This document shows positions 9,201-17,043 of a stretch of 49,489 bases of DNA, in pieces. The notes under the pieces were generated by a model that saw nothing but the letters and a program-made list of their open reading frames with translations, was not told the DNA's origin and searched no databases. How positions within the stretch are numbered: position 1 is the first letter of the stretch; each line of letters starts with the position of its first letter. Origin of the DNA: Nostoc sp. CHAB 5834 (GTDB lineage Bacteria; Cyanobacteriota; Cyanobacteriia; Cyanobacteriales; Nostocaceae); contig JAIVFU010000051.1 in assembly GCA_020829485.1 (NCBI GenBank), positions 1 through 49,489 of the forward strand. The letters run 5' to 3'. The translations under genes and the position numbers were made by a program.

Positions 9201-9626
9201 CAATTGTCAACTGATGAATTATCAAATATGGAATCCATTGGCGATCTCTTTAACGATAATGCACCCCATCTGGTTGAGTCCGACGGTGTATCAACGCTCT
9301 TGCCATTAAATGGTGAGTCAGTGCCAGACTGCTTCTTACAAGCATCTACTGAAACAGTAGTTCCCACTGCTGACTTGGTGTCCCCGAATACAACTGCCCA
9401 GACAGAGCAAGATGTGAACCCAACCTCGACTGGTAGGAACTTAAGCAACCGCAAGTTCCTACCAGTCGAGGTGCTGACGGCGGCTGGAGAGTGGATTCGA
9501 GGATATTTCATTGATGCTTGCGTCAGGATTGCCAATTTAGTCGGTGTTAGTGGGCGATTCACTTTATTTAATGCAGACGGGATCATGTACACATTTGTTG
9601 GACAAGTCCGACTCTTGCCCATCTAG
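6285..9626 (+). CDS. Plasmid primase-helicase: RepB-like primase, PriCT and DUF3987 domains
   Basis: About 1,113 residues. Residues 1-205 resemble RepB-family DNA primases (FIEHDDLEIE, HSYWVFEKPI, NPSRVMRLAGAWHIKPG). Residues about 250-345 match primase C-terminal (PriCT) helices (NEGGRNTNGAKLARDLIG, ASRCTPPLPTKEVNAIW). Residues about 470-800 are a DUF3987 helicase-like ATPase with GDSGSVKT at 512 and YYRDELAGL at 600-608. The P-loop has Val where GKT/GKS motifs usually have Gly. The C-terminal 250 residues form a low-similarity linker rich in Asp/Thr/Ser and a final small domain (VEVLTAAGEWIRGYF). ATG 6285 is preferred over TTG 6279 because AAGGAGGG at 6268-6275 is well spaced. It should prime plasmid replication with Rep. 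Two inverted repeats lie within the linker-coding DNA. Confidence 0.8.
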   Translation: MTTQLLSLDIDTSQAIQQLELLGYQRGDAVYVRAFLPKEDPCYAPGTGRKADNLNFKQILQWQQQGYGIYFVINGGGHKDEDVQLCRAVFIEHDDLEIELQRDLWQTFSLPEPTFQVQTRKSIHSYWVFEKPISVEEWKQLQTDLLTYTSADPAIKNPSRVMRLAGAWHIKPGEEPLRCDIISQSGLRYTYEELRSSVPLSQNPELVQRKRGHSSSHPHIPTSPCLFQDISVPVPTEVPLEVCLSKESRALLNSGVNEGGRNTNGAKLARDLIGTANHLTSIGQRFDGDPQQLLQDYASRCTPPLPTKEVNAIWKSAEKERPGPSCTPSGVETCIKAWYWNTYVKRNQNSSASSGSPDFGNDFFVGKKSPILDVKLHERILKILGSYDSESMRSLALMNLASEVGFPYRQIEHLAKLLTFEVETQSDTLAAKQKLSSLLKTCPDQLDLTRLLEPKFARLLIDTANAMPTAPEFLFTTLLGTAASQVGSAARIIVKPSAKYTQPLVIWTSIIGDSGSVKTPAQRVIIDPLVQLEAEAFERYQIEMAEYNKLQTARKGKKQDDDSPQEPLILPVRQRYLTKDSTLETLQRIHSENPRGLLYYRDELAGLFKTRNQYRGGLGADEEQELDQFNGSAIIYDRSEKSVCLPKSAISRTGSIQWEVLAAMMGDHNDYNGNFARWLFCAAKSPKRYLDLVGENTAPDTGISEALRQLYIKLALVPEQDYLLNTEAAVLFEAWQHSLVDAQVAEESYGLRVVYAKIEAYTARLALWLHIVNAVLTGETPSLVISGDTMSKAIELAAYFLWQHKLIHAQNSPESGLMSWGLKIQKVAERLGGATASMLKSGIRAFRKKPTFEIRQLMEMMAAAGWGRVDGEGSNSVYVPNGVSVSKIDKIDRELTPVSIPQTLTTTAFDKIIDSVDTHSVASFLTEQLTSCDLNSSLGIEELEICQFVNSTVQMPTATGSDSIDTLDQSECQLSTDELSNMESIGDLFNDNAPHLVESDGVSTLLPLNGESVPDCFLQASTETVVPTADLVSPNTTAQTEQDVNPTSTGRNLSNRKFLPVEVLTAAGEWIRGYFIDACVRIANLVGVSGRFTLFNADGIMYTFVGQVRLLPI
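9174..9204. repeat. Inverted repeat inside the primase gene
   Basis: Arms attgacactct (9174-9184) and agagtgtcaat (9194-9204) are perfect complements with a 9-base loop. The surrounding 8945-9210 stretch is unusually rich in ttgaca/tgtcaa, giving repeated Ile-Asp codons (KIDKID) in the linker. Confidence 0.7.
9424..9471. repeat. Perfect 19-bp inverted repeat in the primase C-terminus
   Basis: cctcgactggtaggaactt at 9424-9442 and its exact complement at 9453-9471 are separated by 10 bases. The reading frame passes through it as STGRNLSNRKFLPVE, joining the linker to the last domain. It looks like a small palindromic element tolerated in frame, or an RNA hairpin in the mRNA. Confidence 0.8.
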
Positions 9627-9691
9627 CTAGATGTAAGCGCACTTTTAACACTGTCATCCTCATTTTGCTTGAGTTGGTGGAGCGTGAACCC

Positions 9692-10549
9692 ATGCACTCG
9701 AAAAATTTTTTAACAGAGTCTGAATTATCGGCTACTGATACTGTAGTAGTTACGGTCGATGTACGAGAAGAGCTAACTGAGGACGAAGCAGCTGAACGTC
9801 ACTTTTTGGAGCTAAAAATAGAACGGGCGTTCTACGAGGCGGGTTGTGCCTTGAGGGAACTGAGGGATCGGCGGTTGTATCGGAGTACTCACAAGAATTT
9901 TGAGGAATATTGCAGCGATCGCTTCAACTATAGTCGCGATGCTGCTTACCTGAAGATTGCGGCGGCTATTGTCTATGACAATATTCAGAAATTTCTGCCG
10001 ACCAATGGTCGGCAAATTCCCATGCCGACCAATGAACGTCAGTTGCGCGATTTGGCTAAAGCGAATTTTGAACCAGAGGTTCAAGCAGCTGCATGGTTAC
10101 AGGGAGTAGAAGAAGCTGGTGGTAAAGTACCAAGTGGAGGTATTGTCAAGGGGATTGTGGAACGCCTGAAGGAAAAGCCTTTGTTTTTTGCTACTGATTT
10201 TTGTAAAGTAGGTGACGTATTTACTTTAACTAGGTTGAAGGGGAGTGAACGGAAATATAATGGCTGTTGGGCGATCGCAGTTAATCTTAATGACTTTACT
10301 GTAGAGGTGGATGTTCATGATACCACTCTAAACGTGAAACCTGAAAACCTCAACAGAATTGACTCACCAGAAGTGCATCGCCAATTGCCACAAATCCGCA
10401 AACGCATTTATCGTTTACGATCTGGTGAAATACTAGATCGCTGTGCCTATACAGTCCTAGAGTCTTTAGGACGGCAGATTTACTTAACGACCGTTGAAGA
10501 AGGCTTGTTGCAATGGTTGGAGATGTATTATGGTGTAGGCTGCGAATAA
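9692..10549 (+). CDS. Plasmid-associated protein of unknown function
   Basis: The product is about 285 residues from ATG 9692, chosen over the upstream TTG because a GGTGGAG lies 8-10 bases before it. Residues about 35-110 (LKIERAFYEAGCALREL, RSTHKNFEEYCSDRF, YSRDAAYLKIAAAIVYDN) form helices of a type recurring in cyanobacterial plasmid proteins and resemble DUF3102/ParB-associated helix-turn-helix regions. The C-terminal half (GDVFTLTRLKG, NGCWAIAVNLNDF) looks like a small beta domain. It lies 66 bases after the primase gene on the same strand and is probably cotranscribed. A paralogue fragment is at 29500-29718. Role in partition or replication is possible but not shown. Confidence 0.6.
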   Translation: MHSKNFLTESELSATDTVVVTVDVREELTEDEAAERHFLELKIERAFYEAGCALRELRDRRLYRSTHKNFEEYCSDRFNYSRDAAYLKIAAAIVYDNIQKFLPTNGRQIPMPTNERQLRDLAKANFEPEVQAAAWLQGVEEAGGKVPSGGIVKGIVERLKEKPLFFATDFCKVGDVFTLTRLKGSERKYNGCWAIAVNLNDFTVEVDVHDTTLNVKPENLNRIDSPEVHRQLPQIRKRIYRLRSGEILDRCAYTVLESLGRQIYLTTVEEGLLQWLEMYYGVGCE

Positions 10550-10554
10550 AACTA

Positions 10555-10946
10555 GAAATCAGCTTTGAAACTATTAATTCTATTTTCTTGTCTATTTTTG
10601 AAATAATTTTGCGAATATTTTCTGACTCATGACTATTGGTAATAATTGCTTTAGTATTACTATCTATAATGTAGTAGCTGACTTCTTCTTCTTTGAGAAG
10701 AGGATTGATTGGCAAAACTATAGCATTTAGTTTGGCAGTAGCGTAAAAGGCGATCGCAAATTCTGGACTGTTAGGCAAAATTAACGCTATGCAGTCACCT
10801 TGGACAATACCGATTGTACTTAAATGGTTACTTAAATGTGTAATATTAGCATAAAGTTCTTGATAGCTAATTCTCAAGTTATCAGATGCGATCGCAGTTT
10901 TATCAGGATGTTTATTGACAATCTCTACAAGTCTTTTTTCTAACAT
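10555..10946 (-). pseudogene. AMP-dependent ligase (acyl-CoA synthetase type), 3'-truncated
   Basis: The first 130 residues match the start of ANL-superfamily adenylating enzymes: ISYQELYANITHLSNHL, GDCIALILPNSPEFAIAFYA, INPLLKEEEVSYYI. Family members are about 500 residues; the homology stops near 10560, where the sequence meets the 3' end of the oppositely oriented plasmid gene, and the open frame merely continues antisense to that gene. The P-loop-like adenylation motif and the C-terminal lid are absent, so it cannot be active. The breakpoint marks a recombination junction between backbone and accessory DNA. Confidence 0.8.
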
Positions 10947-11001
10947 TATTCCCTCAGTAATTAAAAGTATATGGGCTTAAGCAAACCGCTAATTTTTTAA
11001 A

Positions 11002-11901
11002 TTACAGCCGAATAGCCTCAATTACGCTGACTGGAGGCGCTACTGGATGAATTTTTGTGATTGAAAAACCTGCTGTTTCTAATAAAGCTTTATACTCAGC
11101 TTCAGTGCGTTCACGCCCTCCATAATTCAAAAGCATCTGCAAGTCGAGGAGTTTACCATAGAATGGTTCGTTGCCTAGAGGTATAACCATTTCGACTAGC
11201 AGCAGCTTACCGTCAGGCTGCATCGCTTGGTAGCAATTTTTCAGAATGGCGATCGCTCTTTCATCATCCCAATCGTGAATAATATACCGAAGCAAGTAAG
11301 CGTCTCCACCTGGGGGTACTGACTCAAAGAAGTTCCCGCCAATTAGTTGACAACGATGTTGCAATCCAAAGTCTGCAATCAGAGGCTTGGCATCTGCAAC
11401 TACATGGGGTAAATCAAATAAAATCCCCTGCATTGTCGAATTAGCCTTGAGAATTGAGGCAATCAAAGTACCGCGTCCACCTGCAACCTCAACTAAATTG
11501 CGGATGGATGAAAAGTCATAACCTGCTGCGATCGCCGCATCTTGTTTATCAGAAAAACTACTAATGGCTTTGTTGTATATTTTAGCAACAGAGGCATCAG
11601 TAGCTAAGTAATCAAATATCTCCATCCCGAAGATATTTTTGAATACAGGTTTTCCGGTTTTGACACTTTCAAGTAGATGTCCCCAAGGTTGCCATTCCCA
11701 AGCTTGACCAGACTTGATAGCATAAGCACGCAGGGAGTCAGGGCGATCGCTTTGCAGACATTGGGCAAGCGGTGTCAATTCAAAGTAGCCTAAACTACCT
11801 TCAGAAAATATACCCACACTGGCAAGGGCGCGTAATAGTCGGTAGAGCGATCGCACATCTACACCAGCTATTGTTGCTAATTCAGCATAACTATAGTACA
11901 C
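11002..11901 (-). CDS. SAM-dependent O-methyltransferase (COMT-like), N-terminally short
   Basis: The 299 residues contain a winged-helix segment (YAELATIAGVDVRSLYRLLRALASVGIF), a SAM-binding glycine motif in the form VEVAGGRGTL, and LRYIIHDWDDERAIAILKNC with the histidine that acts as base in this family. Relatives are about 335-345 residues and start with an extra dimerisation helix; here a stop lies only a few codons upstream of the GTG at 11899-11901, so about 35-40 residues are missing. It may fold poorly or be a fresh truncation. It is on the same strand as the ligase fragment and nitroreductase. The substrate is unknown. Confidence 0.75.
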   Translation of the reverse strand: MYYSYAELATIAGVDVRSLYRLLRALASVGIFSEGSLGYFELTPLAQCLQSDRPDSLRAYAIKSGQAWEWQPWGHLLESVKTGKPVFKNIFGMEIFDYLATDASVAKIYNKAISSFSDKQDAAIAAGYDFSSIRNLVEVAGGRGTLIASILKANSTMQGILFDLPHVVADAKPLIADFGLQHRCQLIGGNFFESVPPGGDAYLLRYIIHDWDDERAIAILKNCYQAMQPDGKLLLVEMVIPLGNEPFYGKLLDLQMLLNYGGRERTEAEYKALLETAGFSITKIHPVAPPVSVIEAIRL

Positions 11902-11977
11902 ACCATCGCCAAGTCAAAAAAGTAGACTTATCTCCCCCGAACGTCAGCTGCTTAGTGGGGACTGCTTCTTTGCCTTT

Positions 11978-12008
11978 GTAGAAACGCGATTAATTGCGTC
12001 TCTACTTT
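11978..12008. repeat. GTAGAGACG-type hairpin with T-tract
   Basis: gtagaaacgcgatt (11978-11991) is followed directly by aattgcgtctctac (11992-12005), complementary apart from two positions, then tttttt. The same arm sequence, gtagagacg...cgtctctac, followed by T residues, recurs at 14986-15020. It could act as a terminator on the plus strand or be a small mobile palindrome. Confidence 0.6.
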
Positions 12009-12009
12009 T

Positions 12010-12831
12010 TTAACGCAACTCAAAACCCAAATTTTTCAAAGCTTCCCGCAAGCGATCGCGTCCCGATAGAGATTCAGCAAACGCTACTCGTTTAGCTGAG
12101 TGTTCCGACCAATCGCCGGCAACATTCATCTGTTGTGAATTGTAGAATACTTTCATAATTTGGTTATAAAGCGCAATTTCCTGGTCTTGTTTCTCTAATT
12201 GATAAGTCTCCCGATGCAATACTGCTGCTTGGGGTAAACGCGGTTTAACTTCCACATTTACGGATGAATCTGCGTAACCTACGCACAACCCAAAAACGGC
12301 AAAGACATGAGGCGGTAAATTTAAAACCTCTGCCACCTCTTCTGGACGGTTACGCAATGCACCAATATAAACTGTTCCCAAACCCAAAGATTCTGCTGCG
12401 ACAACAGCATTTTGCGCTGCTAATGCTGCATCTATAGCCGCCATCAGAAACATTTCCAGATAATCTAAACCTTCATGAGGTAATCCTTGACTTTCAGCGA
12501 CGTATGTTAATCTCGCCAAATCTGCTAACCACACCAGAAATAAAGGACACTGGCGAATATGCGCTTGGTTATTCGCCAACTGCGATAACTTCTCCTTCCG
12601 TTGTGCATCTTCTACTGCAATTACACTCCATGTTTGGAGATTTGAGGAAGTCGATGCAGATTGGGCAGCTGCTACCAAAGTTTCTAAACTATTTAATGGT
12701 AGGGGATCGCTCAAGTAAGCGCGGATTGAACGGTGGGACAGCAAATTAGATATTGTCTCATTCCAAGGAATATCTGCATTAAACGCGTCTACGCCATAAC
12801 GACGATGGAATAACTCAGTAGGATTGGTCAT
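12010..12831 (-). CDS. Nitroreductase family FMN oxidoreductase (NfsA/Frp type)
   Basis: The 273-residue product has the family hallmarks: an N-terminal HRSIRAYLSDPLP FMN-phosphate-binding segment, SASTSSNLQTWSVIAV, AAIDAALAAQNAVVAAESLGLGTVYIGAL and GLCVGY. These occur in NADPH-dependent flavin/nitro reductases of about 250-280 residues. Such enzymes reduce nitro compounds or supply reduced flavin. It lies 23 bases after the binding-protein gene on the same strand and could provide FMNH2 for the SsuD-like monooxygenase at 31.1 kb, though that is inference. The sequence appears complete. Confidence 0.85.
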   Translation of the reverse strand: MTNPTELFHRRYGVDAFNADIPWNETISNLLSHRSIRAYLSDPLPLNSLETLVAAAQSASTSSNLQTWSVIAVEDAQRKEKLSQLANNQAHIRQCPLFLVWLADLARLTYVAESQGLPHEGLDYLEMFLMAAIDAALAAQNAVVAAESLGLGTVYIGALRNRPEEVAEVLNLPPHVFAVFGLCVGYADSSVNVEVKPRLPQAAVLHRETYQLEKQDQEIALYNQIMKVFYNSQQMNVAGDWSEHSAKRVAFAESLSGRDRLREALKNLGFELR

Positions 12832-12854
12832 AATTACAAACTACTAATTACGAA

Positions 12855-13958
12855 TTATTTAATCTTGGGTGAAAAAGCTGCATATTGCTCAGGTGTAAGC
12901 ATCGCTTCTTTGACGTTAATTTGTTTGGGAATCAATTTCAATTCATAAAATTTATCAGCAACTTGCTGCTGAAGAGTAATTAATTCTTGAGAGATTGGTG
13001 TGATCCCAAACTTTCTTCTGTTAGTAGTCTTTTTCATTGTTTCCAAATCTATGCCCAAAATGGGGGAGAGACTTGCAGCTACTTTATTTCGATGTTGATC
13101 AGACCATTGTTCAAAATTTTGAATCTCTTCTAGTAATGTCTTAATAATTGCTGGTTGCTGACTAGCAAATTTTTGGCTGGCAAGGTAATATCCTCCCTGT
13201 TTATTAATTCCTGTGCCATCAATTAATACACGAGCATCGCCAGATTTCTCGGCTGCTGCGTAAAATGGGTCCCAAATTGACCAAGCATCAATACTACCTC
13301 TGACAAAAGCAGCACGAGCATCGGCTGGTGGTAAATATATGGGTTGAATATCACTATATTTTAAACCATATTTTTCTAAAATTTGTACGAGTATATAATG
13401 GGCGCTAGAGCCTTTTTGCAAAGCAATCTTTTTCCCTTTAAGATCGTTGACTGTTTTGATGGCAGAATTTTTGGAAACAAGAATTGCTGAACTAGCAGGA
13501 CTTGGAGCGATTCCTGCGATATATGTGATTGCAGCACCTCCTGCTTGAGCAAAAATTGGTGGTGATTCTCCAGTATGTCCTAAGTCAATACTGCCAACAT
13601 TCATGGCTTCTAAAAGCTGTGGCCCAGCCGGAAATTCAATCCATTCAACAGATACACCTTCAAGTTGTAATCGCTTTTCTAAAAGCCCTTTACTTTTTAG
13701 GAGAATTGCTGATTTTTGATAGCCAAATCTGACTACTGATGCTTTGGTTTGAGTGGAATTATTGGCAGATACAGTCGTAGTATTACTTGGATTATTTGCT
13801 GTACAAGCAGCAAATAGCAAGCTGAGGCATAAGCCAGTAATAAAAGCCCCAGTAACTTGTATAGGAACAGTTGATAATAACCGGCTTTGACTAGCAAATC
13901 TAAAAATAACCCATCTTTTACAATAGATTATTATGCGCTTAAATAAAAAATTAAACAT
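12855..13958 (-). CDS. ABC transporter substrate-binding lipoprotein (SsuA/NitT-TauT type)
   Basis: The 367-residue product has a long N-terminal leader with a hydrophobic segment ending in LLFAAC, a lipobox with the cysteine near residue 51. The mature part is an aliphatic-sulfonate/taurine-type binding protein: VRFGYQKSAILLKSKGLLEKRL, EFPAGPQLLEAMNVGSIDLGHTG, VNDLKGKKIALQKGSSAHY, RAAFVRGSIDAWSIWDP. It would sit in the periplasm and hand a sulfonate or similar anion to a permease, but no permease or ATPase gene is in this window. A ribosome-binding site (agaggt) precedes the ATG. The nitroreductase follows directly, so the two are probably one transcript. Confidence 0.85.
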   Translation of the reverse strand: MFNFLFKRIIIYCKRWVIFRFASQSRLLSTVPIQVTGAFITGLCLSLLFAACTANNPSNTTTVSANNSTQTKASVVRFGYQKSAILLKSKGLLEKRLQLEGVSVEWIEFPAGPQLLEAMNVGSIDLGHTGESPPIFAQAGGAAITYIAGIAPSPASSAILVSKNSAIKTVNDLKGKKIALQKGSSAHYILVQILEKYGLKYSDIQPIYLPPADARAAFVRGSIDAWSIWDPFYAAAEKSGDARVLIDGTGINKQGGYYLASQKFASQQPAIIKTLLEEIQNFEQWSDQHRNKVAASLSPILGIDLETMKKTTNRRKFGITPISQELITLQQQVADKFYELKLIPKQINVKEAMLTPEQYAAFSPKIK

Positions 13959-14566
13959 TAATCTTTACCTCTTTTGTTAGGGAAAATGCTAAGTTTATTC
14001 GTTGCCAGAATTGTTAGACCAAGTAATTGATGATAATTTGGCTAAATTTATATGTTTACTTAATTTACACCAAATTGGTCAATTTACAGTACTTTATTTT
14101 TTATAAGATAGTAGCATCCCATAAAAATTTTAGTAAATGGGTAGTTACAGCTACAAATTCAATCTTAAAATATAGTTGCTTGTGTTAACAAAATCTGGTA
14201 TCATTAATTTTTTAATAAATACCAAATCGCAGTAAATTCGCAAAATTGCCGAATTTTACTAAAATTGCCACAGATTGAAGTTTTTCGGCTCGATTCTCTT
14301 CGGCAAGCTTTTACTATTTATTACAACTTGATTCAATCGGCTTTAACTTTTATTAAGATAGCTCTTGATTTTTTAAGAAACGTGTGTAAAGCTCTTTTAT
14401 GTATAAACTACGGTAAATCGACCAAGAATTAATAGTAAACATTAAAGTGCGATCGCAGTTTGCGAAGCGTTCCGCAGCAAAGGTGGGGTGTAAGCTAGGG
14501 TGTTGACTCTAAGGGCTTTAAGGTGGTAAATTTTCATGCAAGAAGTACGTAGCTTTACAAAAGTTA
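13959..14566. other. Long non-coding region upstream of the binding-protein gene
   Basis: AT-rich and without a supported gene. It should contain the promoter of the minus-strand binding protein operon. An imperfect hairpin (agtaaattcg / cgaattttact) lies near 14232-14262, and a HIP1-linked gc-rich scrap (gcgaagcgttccgc) near 14462. Nothing else was recognised. Confidence 0.4.
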
Positions 14567-14686
14567 ATGCAAGAGTTTAAAAGCCCAACCAGCCGATTAG
14601 CAAGATTGTTTCGCAACGGTCGAGACAATTGGAAAGAGAGAGCTTTGGAAAAACAGAAAAAACTTAGAGCATATGTACTCGACTAA
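14567..14686 (+). pseudogene. Transposase-type N-terminal scrap
   Basis: ATG 14567 opens 39 codons containing PTSRLARLFRNGRDNWKERA and LEKQKKLRA, a charged helical segment like the N-terminus of a group of cyanobacterial transposases. The frame then stops. It is followed by a terminator-like hairpin. Family assignment is from memory of similar N-termini and is tentative. Confidence 0.4.
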
Positions 14687-14723
14687 AGGAGAGGACATCG
14701 AGCAGAAACTCTCTGAGCTAACG

Positions 14724-14760
14724 AAAAACAGTAATCGCCCCGTGGTCGATTACTGTTTTT
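14724..14760 (+). terminator. Strong Rho-independent terminator hairpin
   Basis: aaaaacagtaatcg (14724-14737) and cgattactgttttt (14747-14760) are perfect complements with a 9-base loop, ending in a T-run. The symmetric A and T ends would allow termination in both directions. Confidence 0.8.
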
Positions 14761-14766
14761 GCAACT

Positions 14767-14943
14767 ATGCGGGGTTCTTGGAACTGCAATCCACTCGTGG
14801 GGTACAAAGTTGTGCGGATTCGTTACGAAAATGGCAAACCTGTGAAATTTGAAGATTTTGTGACTGGCTTTTTGACTAAAGACAGAACTGCACAGTTTGG
14901 TAGACCTGTTGGTTTAGCGATCGCACAAACTCCACATTGCTAA
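14767..14943 (+). pseudogene. PQQ-dependent sugar/sorbosone dehydrogenase C-terminal fragment
   Basis: The frame from 14767 reads RGSWN, then VGYKVVRIRYENGKPVKFED, FVTGFLTKD and AQFGRPVGLAIA, which is the end of the beta-propeller in PQQ-dependent sugar dehydrogenases (L-sorbosone dehydrogenase group). Only about 55 of some 400 residues remain; the upstream part is replaced by the terminator hairpin and the last segment of the propeller is missing too. It is a dead fragment. Confidence 0.7.
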
Positions 14944-15031
14944 TAGACATCTCCAGAAATTAAATATGCGTTACCCAAAACCCTTGTAGAGACGTAGCAG
15001 TGCTACGTCTCTACTTTTTCGGAGATGTCTA
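14944..15031. repeat. Nested palindromic element (88 bp)
   Basis: Outer arms tagacatctcc (14944-14954) and ggagatgtcta (15021-15031) are exact complements. Inside, gtagagacgtagca (14986-14999) and tgctacgtctctac (15001-15014) form a perfect 14-bp stem around one base. A lone copy of the outer arm is at 49363-49373. This is the build of a small non-autonomous mobile palindrome. Confidence 0.75.
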
Positions 15032-15194
15032 ATACAACTGCTTGAGATTTGATCAGATGCGGCATTTTTTTGATAAATAGTAATATTACTGATCTTTTCG
15101 GAAAATTTTTAAGTTAGATATAGTACTTACCACTTATTTACTTATACTTTCCAAGTATTAAGAACTTAATCCCTAATTTATTTAATTACAAATA

Positions 15195-16976
15195 ATGGTT
15201 AGAAAAACCTTGGTTATAAATCAGCCAAAGGTAAGCAAGTCCGTGGGCGAACTAAGGATTTTTGCTGGATTTATAACACTCAGCTTTGCGATCGCCGCAA
15301 TATTGTGTAACTATCAGGATGCAATCGCCCAAACTCCTGAACCTCAGACGTTACCCCCAGGTCGGTTAGATGATCTTCCTGACACTCCGTTACCGTCGGA
15401 TGTGCTACCAAAGCCACCAGACGAGAATCAATTGCTTCCACCTCTAAAACTCCCGAATCAGCCGATTCTGGAGCAGAATGACCCTAATACCAAATTTCGG
15501 GTCGATCGCATTGAAGTTTTGGGCAGTACAGTTTTCAAAGCAGAACAGTTTGCCTCTGTCACAAATCCCTTTGTGGGACGAGAACTGACATTTGCAGAGT
15601 TATTGCAAGTTAAAGATGCCATCACCAAACTCTACACTGATAACGGCTATGTCACCACAGGCGCATTGATTACACCACAGACAATAGAAGCTGGGACAAT
15701 CAAAATTCAGGTGATTGAGGGTAGTTTGGAAGAAATTAAGATTGTTGGTAATAGGCGATTAAACACTCAATACATTCGCGACCGCATTAAACTTGGTGCA
15801 GGGAAACCCTTAAATATACCACGTTTAATAGAAAAGCTGCAACTACTGCGCCTCAATCCCCGGATTCAAAACCTGTCAGCCGAGTTGCAGACAGGCGTGC
15901 AACCGGGAAGCAATGTATTACAAGTTGAGGTTGAAGAAGCAGACACTTTTAAACTGACGGCAAGCCTAGATAATGGGCGATCGCCAAGCGTGGGTAGTTT
16001 TCGCCGGGGAGTGGATTTGCAAGAAGCCAATTTATTAGGTTTGGGCGATACCCTGAGCGTGGGATATGCCAATACCGATGGCAGTAATACAATCAATGTC
16101 AATTACACGCTGCCGATTAATGCTCGCAATGGCACTGTATCCTTCGGTTTTAGCCAAGGATGGAACCACGTAATTGAAGAACCATTCAGTATCCTTGATA
16201 TCCAGTCAGATTCCCAGTCTTACGAATTAGGATATCGGCAACCACTGATACAAAAACCAACCCAAGACTTGGCAGTGGGGCTATCGTTCTCGCGCCAGTC
16301 AAGCCAAACTGAGTTAGGTCTTGATAATATTGGGCCGTTTCGACTCTCCCCAGGTGCAGATGCGAACGGAAAAACCAATATTTCTGCCCTGCGCTTTTTT
16401 CAAGAATATACCCAGCGAAGCAACCAGTATGTATTTGCGGCGCGATCGCAATTGAGTTTTGGCGTAGATTGGTTCGATGCTAATGTCAGTGATAATGAAC
16501 CAGATAGCCGCTTTTTCGCGTGGCGGGGACAGGCGCAGTGGGTGCGGCAATTAGCACCAGATACTCTATTTTTAGCTAGGGGCGATTTCCAATTGGCAGC
16601 AGACTCCTTAGTGCCTTTGGAGCAATTTGGTCTTGGTGGACAGCTAAGTGTCCGGGGCTATCGCCAAGACGCATTACTCACAGATAATGGTCTGTTGTTT
16701 TCCGCAGAATTTCGAGTCCCCATTGTCCGCGCTGCCAAAATTGGCGGAGTGCTGCAACTTACACCCTTCATTGATGTGGGCAAAGGTTGGAACGTCAACG
16801 GCGAAAATCCATCGCCAAGTACCCTTGTGAGTACTGGGTTGGGGCTGTTGTGGAAACAGGGTGATGACTTATCGGCTCGCATAGATTGGGGCATTCCTCT
16901 AATCTCAGTGGATGGTGAAAAGCGATCGCTCCAAGAAAATGGCTTGTACTTCTCACTGCGTTATTCCGCATTTTGA
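15195..16976 (+). CDS. TpsB outer-membrane transporter (ShlB/FhaC/HecB family)
   Basis: The 593-residue product has a signal peptide (hydrophobic core about 22-40, cleavage after AIA near 45), a proline-rich linker (47-95), two POTRA-like domains (about 97-172, FRVDRIEVLGSTVF and IQVIEGSLEEI; then 173-247) and a beta-barrel to the end. LSVRGYRQD near 483-491 is the conserved VRGY tip motif of Omp85/TpsB pores, and the chain ends in Phe, as expected for BAM substrates. It should export TpsA proteins by two-partner secretion. Five tpsA genes follow, the first 67 bases downstream, and no second tpsB is in the window. Confidence 0.9.
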   Translation: MVRKTLVINQPKVSKSVGELRIFAGFITLSFAIAAILCNYQDAIAQTPEPQTLPPGRLDDLPDTPLPSDVLPKPPDENQLLPPLKLPNQPILEQNDPNTKFRVDRIEVLGSTVFKAEQFASVTNPFVGRELTFAELLQVKDAITKLYTDNGYVTTGALITPQTIEAGTIKIQVIEGSLEEIKIVGNRRLNTQYIRDRIKLGAGKPLNIPRLIEKLQLLRLNPRIQNLSAELQTGVQPGSNVLQVEVEEADTFKLTASLDNGRSPSVGSFRRGVDLQEANLLGLGDTLSVGYANTDGSNTINVNYTLPINARNGTVSFGFSQGWNHVIEEPFSILDIQSDSQSYELGYRQPLIQKPTQDLAVGLSFSRQSSQTELGLDNIGPFRLSPGADANGKTNISALRFFQEYTQRSNQYVFAARSQLSFGVDWFDANVSDNEPDSRFFAWRGQAQWVRQLAPDTLFLARGDFQLAADSLVPLEQFGLGGQLSVRGYRQDALLTDNGLLFSAEFRVPIVRAAKIGGVLQLTPFIDVGKGWNVNGENPSPSTLVSTGLGLLWKQGDDLSARIDWGIPLISVDGEKRSLQENGLYFSLRYSAF

Positions 16977-17043
16977 GGCGATCATTACAAAACTATACCG
17001 TTTTGGGCAACCTAAAATACAAGGTATAAATAAAGGCTTGGCA

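Noticed and set aside
9200..9622. 140-residue minus-strand frame in the primase gene
   Set aside because: A shadow frame opposite a well-supported coding region.
10350..10554. C-terminal extension of the AMP-ligase frame
   Set aside because: This part is antisense to the conserved end of the plasmid gene at 9692-10549 and has no ligase similarity.
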